Part shown: piece by piece, positions 26,808-35,401 of the stretch
Position numbering within the stretch: position 1 is the stretch's first letter
Layout: every line of letters begins with the position of its first letter
DNA from: Gemmataceae bacterium
GTDB lineage: Bacteria; Planctomycetota; Planctomycetia; Gemmatales; Gemmataceae
DNA length: 64,000 nt
Assembly: GCA_022842245.1 (NCBI GenBank)
Contig: JALHPZ010000015.1
Coordinates: forward strand, 62,001 to 126,000
Direction of reading: 5' to 3'
Translations under genes and position numbers: made by a program
Notes under the pieces: model-generated
What the model saw: only the letters and a program-made list of their open reading frames with translations
What the model was told of the DNA's origin: nothing
The model's database searches: none

Positions 26808-28484
26808 ATGACGCCATCCCCCGGCCTGCCCGCACCCGCCGCCACTTCGCGGTCGATGGTGCGCATCGGCTTCGCCTGGTGGAAACCCGAACGCCACCCG
26901 CCCACGACCGACCCGAACGCCATCCGTACCATCGCCGGCTCCGTCAAGGTGCCGTTCAACGTCGTGCAATCTCCCGGCGGACTCGCCGTCGGCATCGGCG
27001 GCGAGACGCGCATCGGCGTGCCCTCGCCGGGGCCGGAATTCCTCCCGCTGCTCGCCACCGCGCCGTCTGTCACGCCCGAAATGCTCGGCGACCCCGCGTT
27101 CGCCACCACCTACGGCCTGCGCTATCCGTACATGACCGGCGCGATGGCCAACGGCATCGGCTCCGCCGAGATCGTCGAGGCGATGGGCCGCCACGGCATG
27201 CTCGGCAGCTTCGGCGCCGCCGGCCTGTCGGTTGAACGCGTCGCCGCCGCTATCGACCGCATCCAGGGTTCGCTCGGCGATCTACCGTATTGCTTCAATC
27301 TGATTCACAGCCCGAACGAGCCGGCGCACGAGGCTGCCGTCGCCGACCTGTTCATCCGCCGCGGCGTGCGACTGGTGGAGGCGTCCGCGTATCTCGACCT
27401 CACGCCGGCGATCGTGCGCTACCGCGCCGCCGGCATCCGCCGCGGCTCGGCGGGTCTGCCGCTCGTGGTTCACCGGGTGATTGCGAAGGTCTCGCGCGTG
27501 GAGGTGGCGACGAAGTTCCTGTCGCCGCCGCCGGCGAAAGTCCTCCAGGAACTCGTTGCCTCCGGACAAATCACCGCCGAGCAGGCGGACGCGGCCGCGA
27601 AACTGCCGATGTGCGACGACCTGACGGTCGAAGCCGACAGCGGCGGGCACACCGACAACCGGCCGGCCATCACGCTGTTGCCGACGATGCTCGCGCTGCG
27701 GGACCGGCTGCAGGAGCAATACCGGTTCGCGGTGCCGGTGCGCGTCGGCCTCGCCGGCGGCCTCGCGACCCCGGCGAGCGTGGCGGGCGCATTCGCGATG
27801 GGCGCGGCCTACGTCGTGACGGGGAGCGTGAATCAGGCGTGCGTCGAGTCGGGTTCGTCCGACGCCGTGCGCAAGATGCTCGCGGACGCCGGGCAGGCCG
27901 ACACGATCATGGCCCCGGCCGCCGACATGTTCGAGATGGGCGTGAAGGTGCAGGTGCTCAAGCGCGGCACAATGTTCGCGATGCGGGCGCAGAAGCTCTT
28001 CGACACCTACCGCGCGTTCGCGTCGTGGGAATCGGTGCCGGCGGCGGAGCGGACGAACATCGAGAAGAACTTGTTGCGCCGTTCCTTCGACGAGGTGTGG
28101 GCCGAGACGAAGGCATTCTTTGCGCGCCGCGACCCGACGCAACTGCCGAAGGCCGAGAGCGATCCGAAGCACAAGATGGCCCTCGTGTTCCGCTGGTACC
28201 TCGGCCTGTCTTCGCGCTGGGCGAACGCCGGGGAGGCCGGCCGGCAGCTCGATTATCAAGTGTGGTGCGGCCCCGCGATGGGGGCCTTCAACGAGTGGGT
28301 AAAGGGGACGTACCTTGAAGACCCCAAGTACCGCACCGTGTCGGCCGTGGCGATGAATCTGCTCTACGGCGCGTGCGTGGTGATCCGCCGGCAGTCGCTG
28401 GCCGTGCAGGGCGTGCATCTGCCCGCCAACTGCTTCCCGAGCGAACCGCTGTCACTGGAGCAGATCGAAGCGAAGCTTCGCTAA
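26808..28484 (+). CDS. pfaD: PfaD-family enoyl reductase (trans-acting ER of PUFA-type synthases)
   Basis: 558 residues, FMN-dependent TIM-barrel of the 2-nitropropane dioxygenase type. It reduces the enoyl intermediate in PUFA and related polyketide synthases that lack a built-in ER. Family marks: FNVVQSPGGLAVGIGG, MTGAMANGIGSAEIVEAMG, GMLGSFGAAGLS, CFNLIHSPNEPAHE, ASAYLDLTPAIVRYRAAG, LTVEADSGGHTDNRP, RVGLAGGLATPASVAGAFAMGAAYVVTGSVNQA and WCGPAMGAFNEW. The length is standard for PfaD. No Shine-Dalgarno. It directly precedes a KS-AT-ACP2-KR-DH synthase, its expected partner, with a repeat element in the 277-bp gap. Confidence 0.93.
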   Translation: MTPSPGLPAPAATSRSMVRIGFAWWKPERHPPTTDPNAIRTIAGSVKVPFNVVQSPGGLAVGIGGETRIGVPSPGPEFLPLLATAPSVTPEMLGDPAFATTYGLRYPYMTGAMANGIGSAEIVEAMGRHGMLGSFGAAGLSVERVAAAIDRIQGSLGDLPYCFNLIHSPNEPAHEAAVADLFIRRGVRLVEASAYLDLTPAIVRYRAAGIRRGSAGLPLVVHRVIAKVSRVEVATKFLSPPPAKVLQELVASGQITAEQADAAAKLPMCDDLTVEADSGGHTDNRPAITLLPTMLALRDRLQEQYRFAVPVRVGLAGGLATPASVAGAFAMGAAYVVTGSVNQACVESGSSDAVRKMLADAGQADTIMAPAADMFEMGVKVQVLKRGTMFAMRAQKLFDTYRAFASWESVPAAERTNIEKNLLRRSFDEVWAETKAFFARRDPTQLPKAESDPKHKMALVFRWYLGLSSRWANAGEAGRQLDYQVWCGPAMGAFNEWVKGTYLEDPKYRTVSAVAMNLLYGACVVIRRQSLAVQGVHLPANCFPSEPLSLEQIEAKLR

Positions 28485-28761
28485 GAAATGCGAAATGCGA
28501 AATGCGGAGTGAAGACCGATGGGCTTTGTGTCCCGGAGGGACACCGGACTGTAGCCACGGGTGGAGCGAAGCGGAACCCGTGGTGATCGAGCCGGAGAAC
28601 ACTGCCCCGGAGGGGCAGAGGAACGCTCCTTCGCCCCTCCGGGGCGAGCGTGAAAACCGAGACTTCCACGGGTTGCGCTACGCTCCACCCGTGGCTACAA
28701 CCCGCGGCCCCATCCGGGGCCGAAACCAAGACAACGCGGCCGTGAGTTCTTGAACGACATC
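28485..28761. repeat. Heptamer repeat plus nested inverted-repeat element between pfaD and the synthase
   Basis: It starts with three copies of AAATGCG (28486-28506), immediately after the pfaD stop. Then comes a large nested palindrome. The outer arms 28550-28583 and 28666-28699 (about 34 bp each, two mismatches) enclose perfect 13-bp arms 28604-28616 and 28633-28645. The transcript would fold into a long branched hairpin between the two synthase genes. Phrases such as GTGAAAACCGAGACT recur near 52.66 kb, so this is a repeat family. Confidence 0.8.
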
Positions 28762-31700
28762 ATGACATTGAACGCCAACCAACCGCTCCCGCTCGCCATC
28801 GTCGGCATCGGCTGCCTGTTCCCGAATGCCGACGGTCCCGGCGCGTACTGGGCGAACGTGAAGCACGGCGACGATTGCATCGGGCCGGTGCCGCCGACGC
28901 ACTGGAAGCCGGAAGACTACTTCGACGCCGACCCGAAGTCGCCGGACATGACCTACGCGAAGCGCGGCGGCTTCCTTCCAACGATCGACTTCAACCCGCT
29001 GGAATTCGGTCTTCCACCGAAGGACATCGAAGCGACCGACACGACGCAGCTCCTCGGCCTCGTCGCAGCAAAACAGGCGCTTCTGGACGCGAAACTCCTC
29101 GGCGAAGAATCGAAGGTTCCGCGCTCTCGCATCTCCGTGATCCTCGGTGTCACCGGCACGCTCGAACTCGTCATCCCGCTCGGCGCGCGGCTCGGGCACC
29201 CGCACTGGCGGCGCGCCCTTAAGGACTCCGGCGTGCCGGACGACATCGCGCAGGATGTCGTCGATCGCATCGGCGAAGCCTACGTGCCCTGGCAGGAGAA
29301 TAGCTTCCCCGGCCTGCTCGGCAACGTCGTCGCGGGCCGGATCGCGAACAAGCTGGACCTCCACGGAACGAACTGCGTCGTCGATGCCGCGTGCGCCAGT
29401 TCGCTCTCCGCCGTGCACCTCGCGGCGCTCGAACTGCAGACGGGCAAGGCCGACGTCGTCGTCACCGGCGGGGCCGACACGTTCAACGACATCTTCATGT
29501 TCATGTGCTTCAGCAAGACGCCGGCGCTCTCGAAGTCCGGCGACTCGAAGCCGTTCGACGCCAATGGCGACGGCACGATCCTCGGCGAAGGCCTCGGCAT
29601 GATGGTGCTGAAGCGGCTCGCCGACGCCGAGCGCGATGGCGATACGGTGTACGCCGTCATCAAGGGGATCGGCACGAGCAGCGACGGCAAGGGGAACGCG
29701 ATCTACGCCCCGTCGGCGGAAGGGCAGAAGCGTTGTCTCCAGGATGCGTATAGCCGCGCGGGCGTGACGCCGGACACGATCGAGTTGCTGGAGGCGCACG
29801 GCACCGGCACGAAGGTCGGCGACGCGACGGAAGCGAGCGCGCTGACGGACGTCTTCGGCAAGGCCACGAAACCTTGGTGTTCGATCGGCTCCGTCAAATC
29901 CCAGATCGGGCACACGAAGGCCGCCGCGGGCGCGGCCAGCCTTATCAAGGCGGCCCTCGCGCTGCATTACAAGGTGCTGCCGCCGACTCTGAAGGTGAGC
30001 AAGCCTGTCGATCCGCTGAACGCGCCCGATTCTCCGTTCTCCGTGAATACGCAGATGCGGCCGTGGCTGCCGAACGCGCACCACCCGCGCCGCGCCGGCG
30101 TCAGCGCGTTCGGCTTCGGCGGTTCGAACTTCCACGCCGTGCTCGAAGAGTACAAGCCCGCGAAATCCGAAATCGACTGGTCGGGGCGCGTGCAGATTTA
30201 TCCGATGTCGGCCGCGACGCCGCAGGAACTCGCCGTCGCGCTGGTGAGGGTACCGACCGATTGGAACGAATTCACGCGACAGGCCGAGGCGGCCCGAGCA
30301 TCCTTTTCTCCATCAGCGAACTGCCGGCTCGTGCTCGTCGCATCGAAAGGGGACGATCTTGCCCGGCTCGTCGCCGTCGCGAAGGACAAGCTCGCGACGA
30401 ATCCGCATGCGAACGAATGGACGACCGACGCGGCCCACTACGGCAGCGGACCGGTCGCCGGCAAGCTCGGCGTGCTCTTCCCCGGCCAGGGTTCGCAAAC
30501 GGTCGGGATGCTCCGCGAACTCTCCTGCCTCTTCCCGGAGATGCTCGAGTCGCTCGCAGCAGTACCGGACGTGGCCGAGAAGGTCTATCCGCCAACATCC
30601 TTCGCACCGGATGCGAAGACGAAGGCGGACGACGCGCTGCGGGCGACCAACGTGGCGCAGCCGGCGATCGGCGCGGTGAGCCTCGGCGCGTGGAACGTCT
30701 TGAGATCCCGTTTCGGCGTGTCTGCCGACGCCTTCGCCGGGCACAGCTATGGCGAGCTGACGGCGCTCGCGGCGGCGGGTCGAATCTCCACCACCGACTT
30801 CACGCGGCTCTCGCGGCTGCGCGGGGACCTGATGGCCGAGCAGGGCCGCCGCGGCGACGCCGGCACGATGCTCGCCGTGCTCGCGCCGGTCACGGCGATC
30901 GACGAAGCCGTCGGCGAATGCGGCGCGAACGTCGTGCTCGCGAACCGGAACGCGCCGAACCAGACGGTGGTGTCGGGTGCCACGGCGGAGATCGAGAAGC
31001 TCGCGGCCGCACTCGCCGCGAAGCGGCTGCGATCGGCCCGTCTGCCGGTCGCGGCGGCGTTCCACAGCCCGCTGGTCGCCGGGGCCGCCGGTCCGTTCCG
31101 CGCCGCACTGGACGCGGTCGAGTTCCGCCCCGCCGCCCCCGTCTATGCGAACACGACCGCCGCCGAATATTCCGCCGACGCAAGCCTGGCTCGCGACCTG
31201 CTCGGGCAACAACTCGCCAAGCCCGTCGAGTTCGTCGCGCAGGTGCGTGCCATGATCCGGGCCGGAATTCGCACCTTCGTGGAAGTCGGGCCGGGGAACG
31301 TGCTGACGAAACTGGTGCGCGCGATCGTGGCCGAACCGGCGGACGGGGTTCCCGCCGCGCCCGAAATTCTCGCTCTCGCGTTGGACTCGTCGGGCGGACG
31401 GCGATCCGGTGTGCTAGACTTGGCGGATGTCCTGGCCCGTCTGGCGGCGCGCGGCCACGCGGTCGCTCTCGCCGCCTGGGAAGCCGGCAGCCGATGCCGC
31501 CCGACCTCGGCCTCCGGGAAACCCGGACTGACGGTGCCGTTGAACGGAGCCAATTATTTCGCGCAGCGGCCGAAACGACCGGCTCGCCCGCCCATCCCGC
31601 GCTCGATCGTTCCTTCGCCCGGTACACCCGCCATGGCCGAGTCTTCGCCGACGCCGCTCTCCACGGTCCAACAAACCCTCGCGGCCCTCCAGCGGATGCA

Positions 31701-34700
31701 AGAGGAGACGGCCCGCCTGCACAAGCAGTTCCTCGAAGCGCAAATGCAGGCGCAACAGACGCTCGCGGCACTCGTGATGCAACAACAATCGCTATTCGGC
31801 GGGGCATCTTTGCCGGTCGCACCGTTGCCGGCCGCGCCATTGCCGCCCCCCATCGCCGTGACTCCGCTGCCGACCTTCGCTCCGCCGCCGATCCTCCCGC
31901 CCGTTCCACCCCAAGCGATCGTCCCACCGCCGCCGCCGCCGCCTCAGCCGGAACGAAACGGCAGTGCCGCGCCGGCCGTCGCGCCCGTTCTGCTCGCCAT
32001 TGTCGCCGAGAAGACGGGCTATCCGATGGACATGTTGAACCTCGACATGAGCCTCGACGGCGACCTCGGCATCGACTCGATCAAGCGTGTCGAAATCCTC
32101 TCGGCCCTCCAGGAGAAGCTGCCCGGCTCGGCGGCCGTGAAACCCGAACATCTCGGTTCGTTGCAGACGCTGCGCGACGTGGCGAATCTGATCGCAGGGC
32201 CCTCCGCGCCGGTGGCCGCCGCCGCACCGATGGCACCGCGGCCCACGCCGGTGCCGGTGCCGGTCGCGCGGGCGGTGCCTTCGTTGCCGGTCGACGACCT
32301 CGCGACCACGCTGCTGGCCGTCGTCGCCGAAAAGACCGGCTACCCGACCGACATGCTGAACCTGGACATGGGGCTGGATACCGACCTCGGCATCGACTCC
32401 ATCAAGCGGGTTGAAATCCTTTCGGCGCTGCAGGACCGACTGCCGGGTGCGAAGCCGGTGAAGCCCGAGCAACTCGGACAACTCCAGACGCTGCGCGACG
32501 TGGCGAACCTGCTGGCGGCGGAGCCCGTGGTATTGAAGCCGCGACCGGCGAACGAATCGGGGCCGACGACCAAGAAGGTGACGATCCGCCCGGCGGAACT
32601 GATCCCGGAACCGCCGTCGAGTTCCGCGCTGGCGATGGATTCGCACGCGCTGGACCTGCTGGCCCAATCGGCAATTGAAGTGGAGCTGGCGCAGCCGCGA
32701 TCCGAGATGAACGCACCAAAGACGGAGCGCGTGGCCGGGGGCATCGTTCCGGCGGCACTCTCCGACTCGGCGCTGGCACTCGCACCTTCGGAACCGCCAC
32801 TGCCGCTCGATCCGCCGCGCACGGCGCCGCCGGTCGAGACGGTCGAGCGCAGCATCGTGCAGATCATCGACTTGGACCTGGCAGCCGGGCGCGCGCCCGT
32901 ACCGTTGCCGGAGAGCGGGGAAATCTGGCTGGTCGCGGACGACGAGCCGGTGGTGCGCGAGATCGCAGTGCAACTCGGGCAACTCGGCTATCTCGCGCGC
33001 ATTTTGCCCTGGAGTTCCGCTACCACGCCGCGACCGGGCGGCCCGCTGGCCGGGCTGGTACTGATCGCCCCGCCCGCTTCGGCGCCGCTGCCGCCGGTCA
33101 ACCGCCTCGCCCTGCAATGGCTGCAATCCGCCGGACCGCGCCTGCGCCAGTCCGCCCGGGGCGGCGCCACCGCCATCCTCGTGACGGTCGCGCGCCTCGA
33201 TGGCACCTTTGGATTCACCAACATGCCGCCCACCGCCGACCCGGCGACCGGCGGCCTCGCCGGCATCGTCAAGACGGCCCGCTGGGAATGGCCCGAACTC
33301 GCCTGCAAGGCGATCGATCTCCAGCCCGGGTTCGCCTCGGATTCGCCCGCGGCCGCCGCGGCCGCCGTCGTCGAGGAACTCCTGGCCGGCGGGCCGATCG
33401 AAGTCGGTATCACGCCCTCGCACCGTTGCACGCTCGAACTGGCGCGCACCGCCCGGCGCAGCACGTCCCATGGCGCGGTCTTCGGCCCGCAGGACGTCGT
33501 CCTCATCACGGGCGGCGCCCGCGGCGTCACCGCCGAAGTCGCCGTCGCCCTCGCCGAGGCCTTCAAGCCGACGTTGATCCTGACCGGGCGAACCCCGGCG
33601 CCGACCGGGCCGGAACCGGCCTGGCTCGCCGGCGTCGTCGACGAGACCGCCATGAAGCGCGCCATCGCCGACCAGCTCGGCGCCGACGCCACGCCCAAGG
33701 CCATCGCCGACCAGCACGCCCGCCTCGCCGCGCAGCGGGAAATCCGCGCCACCCTCGCCCGCATCGAACGCGCCGGCGGCCGCGCCGCCTACTTCGCCGT
33801 CAACGTCTCCAATGGCCGCGCCGTCGCCGACCTCCTCCACCAGACGCAGGTCAAATTCGGCCCGATCACCGGCCTCGTCCATGGTGCCGGCGTCCTCGCC
33901 GACCGCAAGATCGAACAACTCACCCCGGAACAATTCGACTACGTCTACAACACCAAGGTCGAAGGCGTCCGCAACCTGCTGGACCTTCTCGGCGGCGAAC
34001 CGCTCAAGGCCGTCGTGCTGTTCAGTTCGATCACCGGCCGATTGGGTCGCACGGGTCAGCTTGCCTACGCCGCCGCCAACGAAGTGCTCAACAAGATCGC
34101 GCAGGCCGAGGCACGCAAGCGGCCCACCGCCCGCGTCGTCGCCATCAACTGGGGGCCGTGGGACGGCGGCATGGTGACCCCCGGATTGCGCAAGCTCTTC
34201 GAATCCGAAGGGGTCGGGCTGATCCCGCTCGCCGAGGGCGGCACGTTCGCCGTGCAGGAACTGGGCGCGGCCGGCCGCTCCGTCGAAGTCGTCGCACTGG
34301 GGCCCAAGCCCCGCGGCTCGCAATCCGGTTCGGCGCACATCGCGGCAACCAATCGCCAACCGACGATTGCCGGCGCCAATACCCCCGCGCCCCTCACCGG
34401 CCCGCCCGTCGCACCCGTCGAGTGGTCGCTCGCCTTCGAGCGCGCCGTCGACGTCGCCACGCACCCGATCCTCCGCTCCCACGTGCTCGATGGCCGCGCC
34501 GTGCTCCCCATGGCCGTCCACATGGAGTGGCTCGCGCACGCCGCGCTCCACGGCAACCCCGGACTCGTCTTCCACGGCTTCAACGATCTCCGCATCACCC
34601 ACGGCGTCATGGTCGACGAAACCGTCCCCAGCATGCTCCGCCTGATGGCCGGGCGCGCCGTCAAACATGACGCCGGCTTCACCGTCCCCGTCGAACTGCG

Positions 34701-35286
34701 CGGTCGCCGCCGCGATGGCCGCGAAGTGATCCACTCCCGCGCCGAGGTCATCCTCGCCAGCGCCCTGCCCAAGGCCCCCGCCGTCGACCGTCCGCCCGAC
34801 GTGCAGCCGTACCCCCATCCCATCGAAGACGTCTACCGCTATTTCCTCTTCCACGGACCCGACCTGCACGGCATCGAGTCGATCGACGGCCTCGCCGAAA
34901 CCGCCCTGATCGGCACAGCGTACCCCTCGCCCGCGCCCGCGGAATGGTTTACCAATCCGCTCCGCGGCAGCTGGGTCGCCGAGCCGCTCGTGCTCGATAC
35001 CAGCTTCCAGATGATGATCCTCTGGAGCTATGCCCAGCACGGCGCCGGTTCGCTGCCCTGCTTCCTTGGCCGCTATCGCCAGTTCCGTCGCGCCTTCCCC
35101 GCCGGACCGGCGCGCATCGTCATCCGCGTCACGCGCGACAACGGCTCGTTCGCCCGCGCCGACATCGACTTCCTCGACGCCGACGGACTGGTCGTCGCGC
35201 AGATGCAGGATTACGAGTGTGTCATCGACCCCGGCCTCAACCAGGCCTTCCGGCGCAACCAGCTCGGCCCGCTCGTGCGCCAATGA
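28762..35286 (+). CDS. PfaA-like type I PUFA/polyketide synthase: KS-AT-ACP-ACP-KR-DH
   Basis: 2,174 residues from ATG (an in-frame TTG is 12 nt upstream; neither has a clear ribosome site). Domains: KS about 8-455 with the C211-H346-H384 triad (ACASSLSAVH, EAHGTGT, GHTKAAAG); AT about 575-890 with GQGSQ and S662 in GHSYGE; a coiled, Pro-rich linker; two ACPs with phosphopantetheine serines S1106 and S1213, both in LGIDSIKRVEIL; KR about 1575-1815 with TGGARGVTAEVA and Y1769 (QLAYAAANE); and a C-terminal hot-dog dehydratase-like domain from about 1890 with H1901/H1907 and HVLDGRAVLPM. There is no ER (PfaD is just upstream), no thioesterase, no second KS/chain-length factor and no PPTase. It probably builds a reduced or unsaturated acyl chain on its ACPs. 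The product is unknown. Confidence 0.93.
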   Translation: MTLNANQPLPLAIVGIGCLFPNADGPGAYWANVKHGDDCIGPVPPTHWKPEDYFDADPKSPDMTYAKRGGFLPTIDFNPLEFGLPPKDIEATDTTQLLGLVAAKQALLDAKLLGEESKVPRSRISVILGVTGTLELVIPLGARLGHPHWRRALKDSGVPDDIAQDVVDRIGEAYVPWQENSFPGLLGNVVAGRIANKLDLHGTNCVVDAACASSLSAVHLAALELQTGKADVVVTGGADTFNDIFMFMCFSKTPALSKSGDSKPFDANGDGTILGEGLGMMVLKRLADAERDGDTVYAVIKGIGTSSDGKGNAIYAPSAEGQKRCLQDAYSRAGVTPDTIELLEAHGTGTKVGDATEASALTDVFGKATKPWCSIGSVKSQIGHTKAAAGAASLIKAALALHYKVLPPTLKVSKPVDPLNAPDSPFSVNTQMRPWLPNAHHPRRAGVSAFGFGGSNFHAVLEEYKPAKSEIDWSGRVQIYPMSAATPQELAVALVRVPTDWNEFTRQAEAARASFSPSANCRLVLVASKGDDLARLVAVAKDKLATNPHANEWTTDAAHYGSGPVAGKLGVLFPGQGSQTVGMLRELSCLFPEMLESLAAVPDVAEKVYPPTSFAPDAKTKADDALRATNVAQPAIGAVSLGAWNVLRSRFGVSADAFAGHSYGELTALAAAGRISTTDFTRLSRLRGDLMAEQGRRGDAGTMLAVLAPVTAIDEAVGECGANVVLANRNAPNQTVVSGATAEIEKLAAALAAKRLRSARLPVAAAFHSPLVAGAAGPFRAALDAVEFRPAAPVYANTTAAEYSADASLARDLLGQQLAKPVEFVAQVRAMIRAGIRTFVEVGPGNVLTKLVRAIVAEPADGVPAAPEILALALDSSGGRRSGVLDLADVLARLAARGHAVALAAWEAGSRCRPTSASGKPGLTVPLNGANYFAQRPKRPARPPIPRSIVPSPGTPAMAESSPTPLSTVQQTLAALQRMQEETARLHKQFLEAQMQAQQTLAALVMQQQSLFGGASLPVAPLPAAPLPPPIAVTPLPTFAPPPILPPVPPQAIVPPPPPPPQPERNGSAAPAVAPVLLAIVAEKTGYPMDMLNLDMSLDGDLGIDSIKRVEILSALQEKLPGSAAVKPEHLGSLQTLRDVANLIAGPSAPVAAAAPMAPRPTPVPVPVARAVPSLPVDDLATTLLAVVAEKTGYPTDMLNLDMGLDTDLGIDSIKRVEILSALQDRLPGAKPVKPEQLGQLQTLRDVANLLAAEPVVLKPRPANESGPTTKKVTIRPAELIPEPPSSSALAMDSHALDLLAQSAIEVELAQPRSEMNAPKTERVAGGIVPAALSDSALALAPSEPPLPLDPPRTAPPVETVERSIVQIIDLDLAAGRAPVPLPESGEIWLVADDEPVVREIAVQLGQLGYLARILPWSSATTPRPGGPLAGLVLIAPPASAPLPPVNRLALQWLQSAGPRLRQSARGGATAILVTVARLDGTFGFTNMPPTADPATGGLAGIVKTARWEWPELACKAIDLQPGFASDSPAAAAAAVVEELLAGGPIEVGITPSHRCTLELARTARRSTSHGAVFGPQDVVLITGGARGVTAEVAVALAEAFKPTLILTGRTPAPTGPEPAWLAGVVDETAMKRAIADQLGADATPKAIADQHARLAAQREIRATLARIERAGGRAAYFAVNVSNGRAVADLLHQTQVKFGPITGLVHGAGVLADRKIEQLTPEQFDYVYNTKVEGVRNLLDLLGGEPLKAVVLFSSITGRLGRTGQLAYAAANEVLNKIAQAEARKRPTARVVAINWGPWDGGMVTPGLRKLFESEGVGLIPLAEGGTFAVQELGAAGRSVEVVALGPKPRGSQSGSAHIAATNRQPTIAGANTPAPLTGPPVAPVEWSLAFERAVDVATHPILRSHVLDGRAVLPMAVHMEWLAHAALHGNPGLVFHGFNDLRITHGVMVDETVPSMLRLMAGRAVKHDAGFTVPVELRGRRRDGREVIHSRAEVILASALPKAPAVDRPPDVQPYPHPIEDVYRYFLFHGPDLHGIESIDGLAETALIGTAYPSPAPAEWFTNPLRGSWVAEPLVLDTSFQMMILWSYAQHGAGSLPCFLGRYRQFRRAFPAGPARIVIRVTRDNGSFARADIDFLDADGLVVAQMQDYECVIDPGLNQAFRRNQLGPLVRQ

Positions 35287-35401
35287 ATCTCGGCGGCGCG
35301 CGAAGCCAGGCCGACGGCGGGTGCCGTCGGGAGTCTGTGCGGGGATCGGACCGACAGACCACTTCCGAGCGCGAACGGTTTCCCCGGTTCGCGCAGCCAT
35401 C

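Noticed and set aside
26808..28484. Annotating the PfaD-like gene as a simple nitronate monooxygenase
   Set aside because: Length, motifs and adjacency to a PUFA-like synthase favour PfaD.
28485..28761. Possible CRISPR array from short repeats behind pfaD
   Set aside because: The repeats are contiguous heptamers and palindromes with no regular spacers and no cas genes nearby.
29874..32414. An 846-codon plus-strand frame inside the synthase gene
   Set aside because: It is an Arg-rich out-of-phase reading of the synthase; no domain.
31792..35400. A 1,202-codon minus-strand open frame opposite the PUFA-like synthase
   Set aside because: It has no initiation signal or recognisable domain and is low-complexity (Gly/Arg/Asp). 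The sense strand carries conserved KS/ACP/KR motifs. Such antisense frames are common in GC-rich coding DNA.
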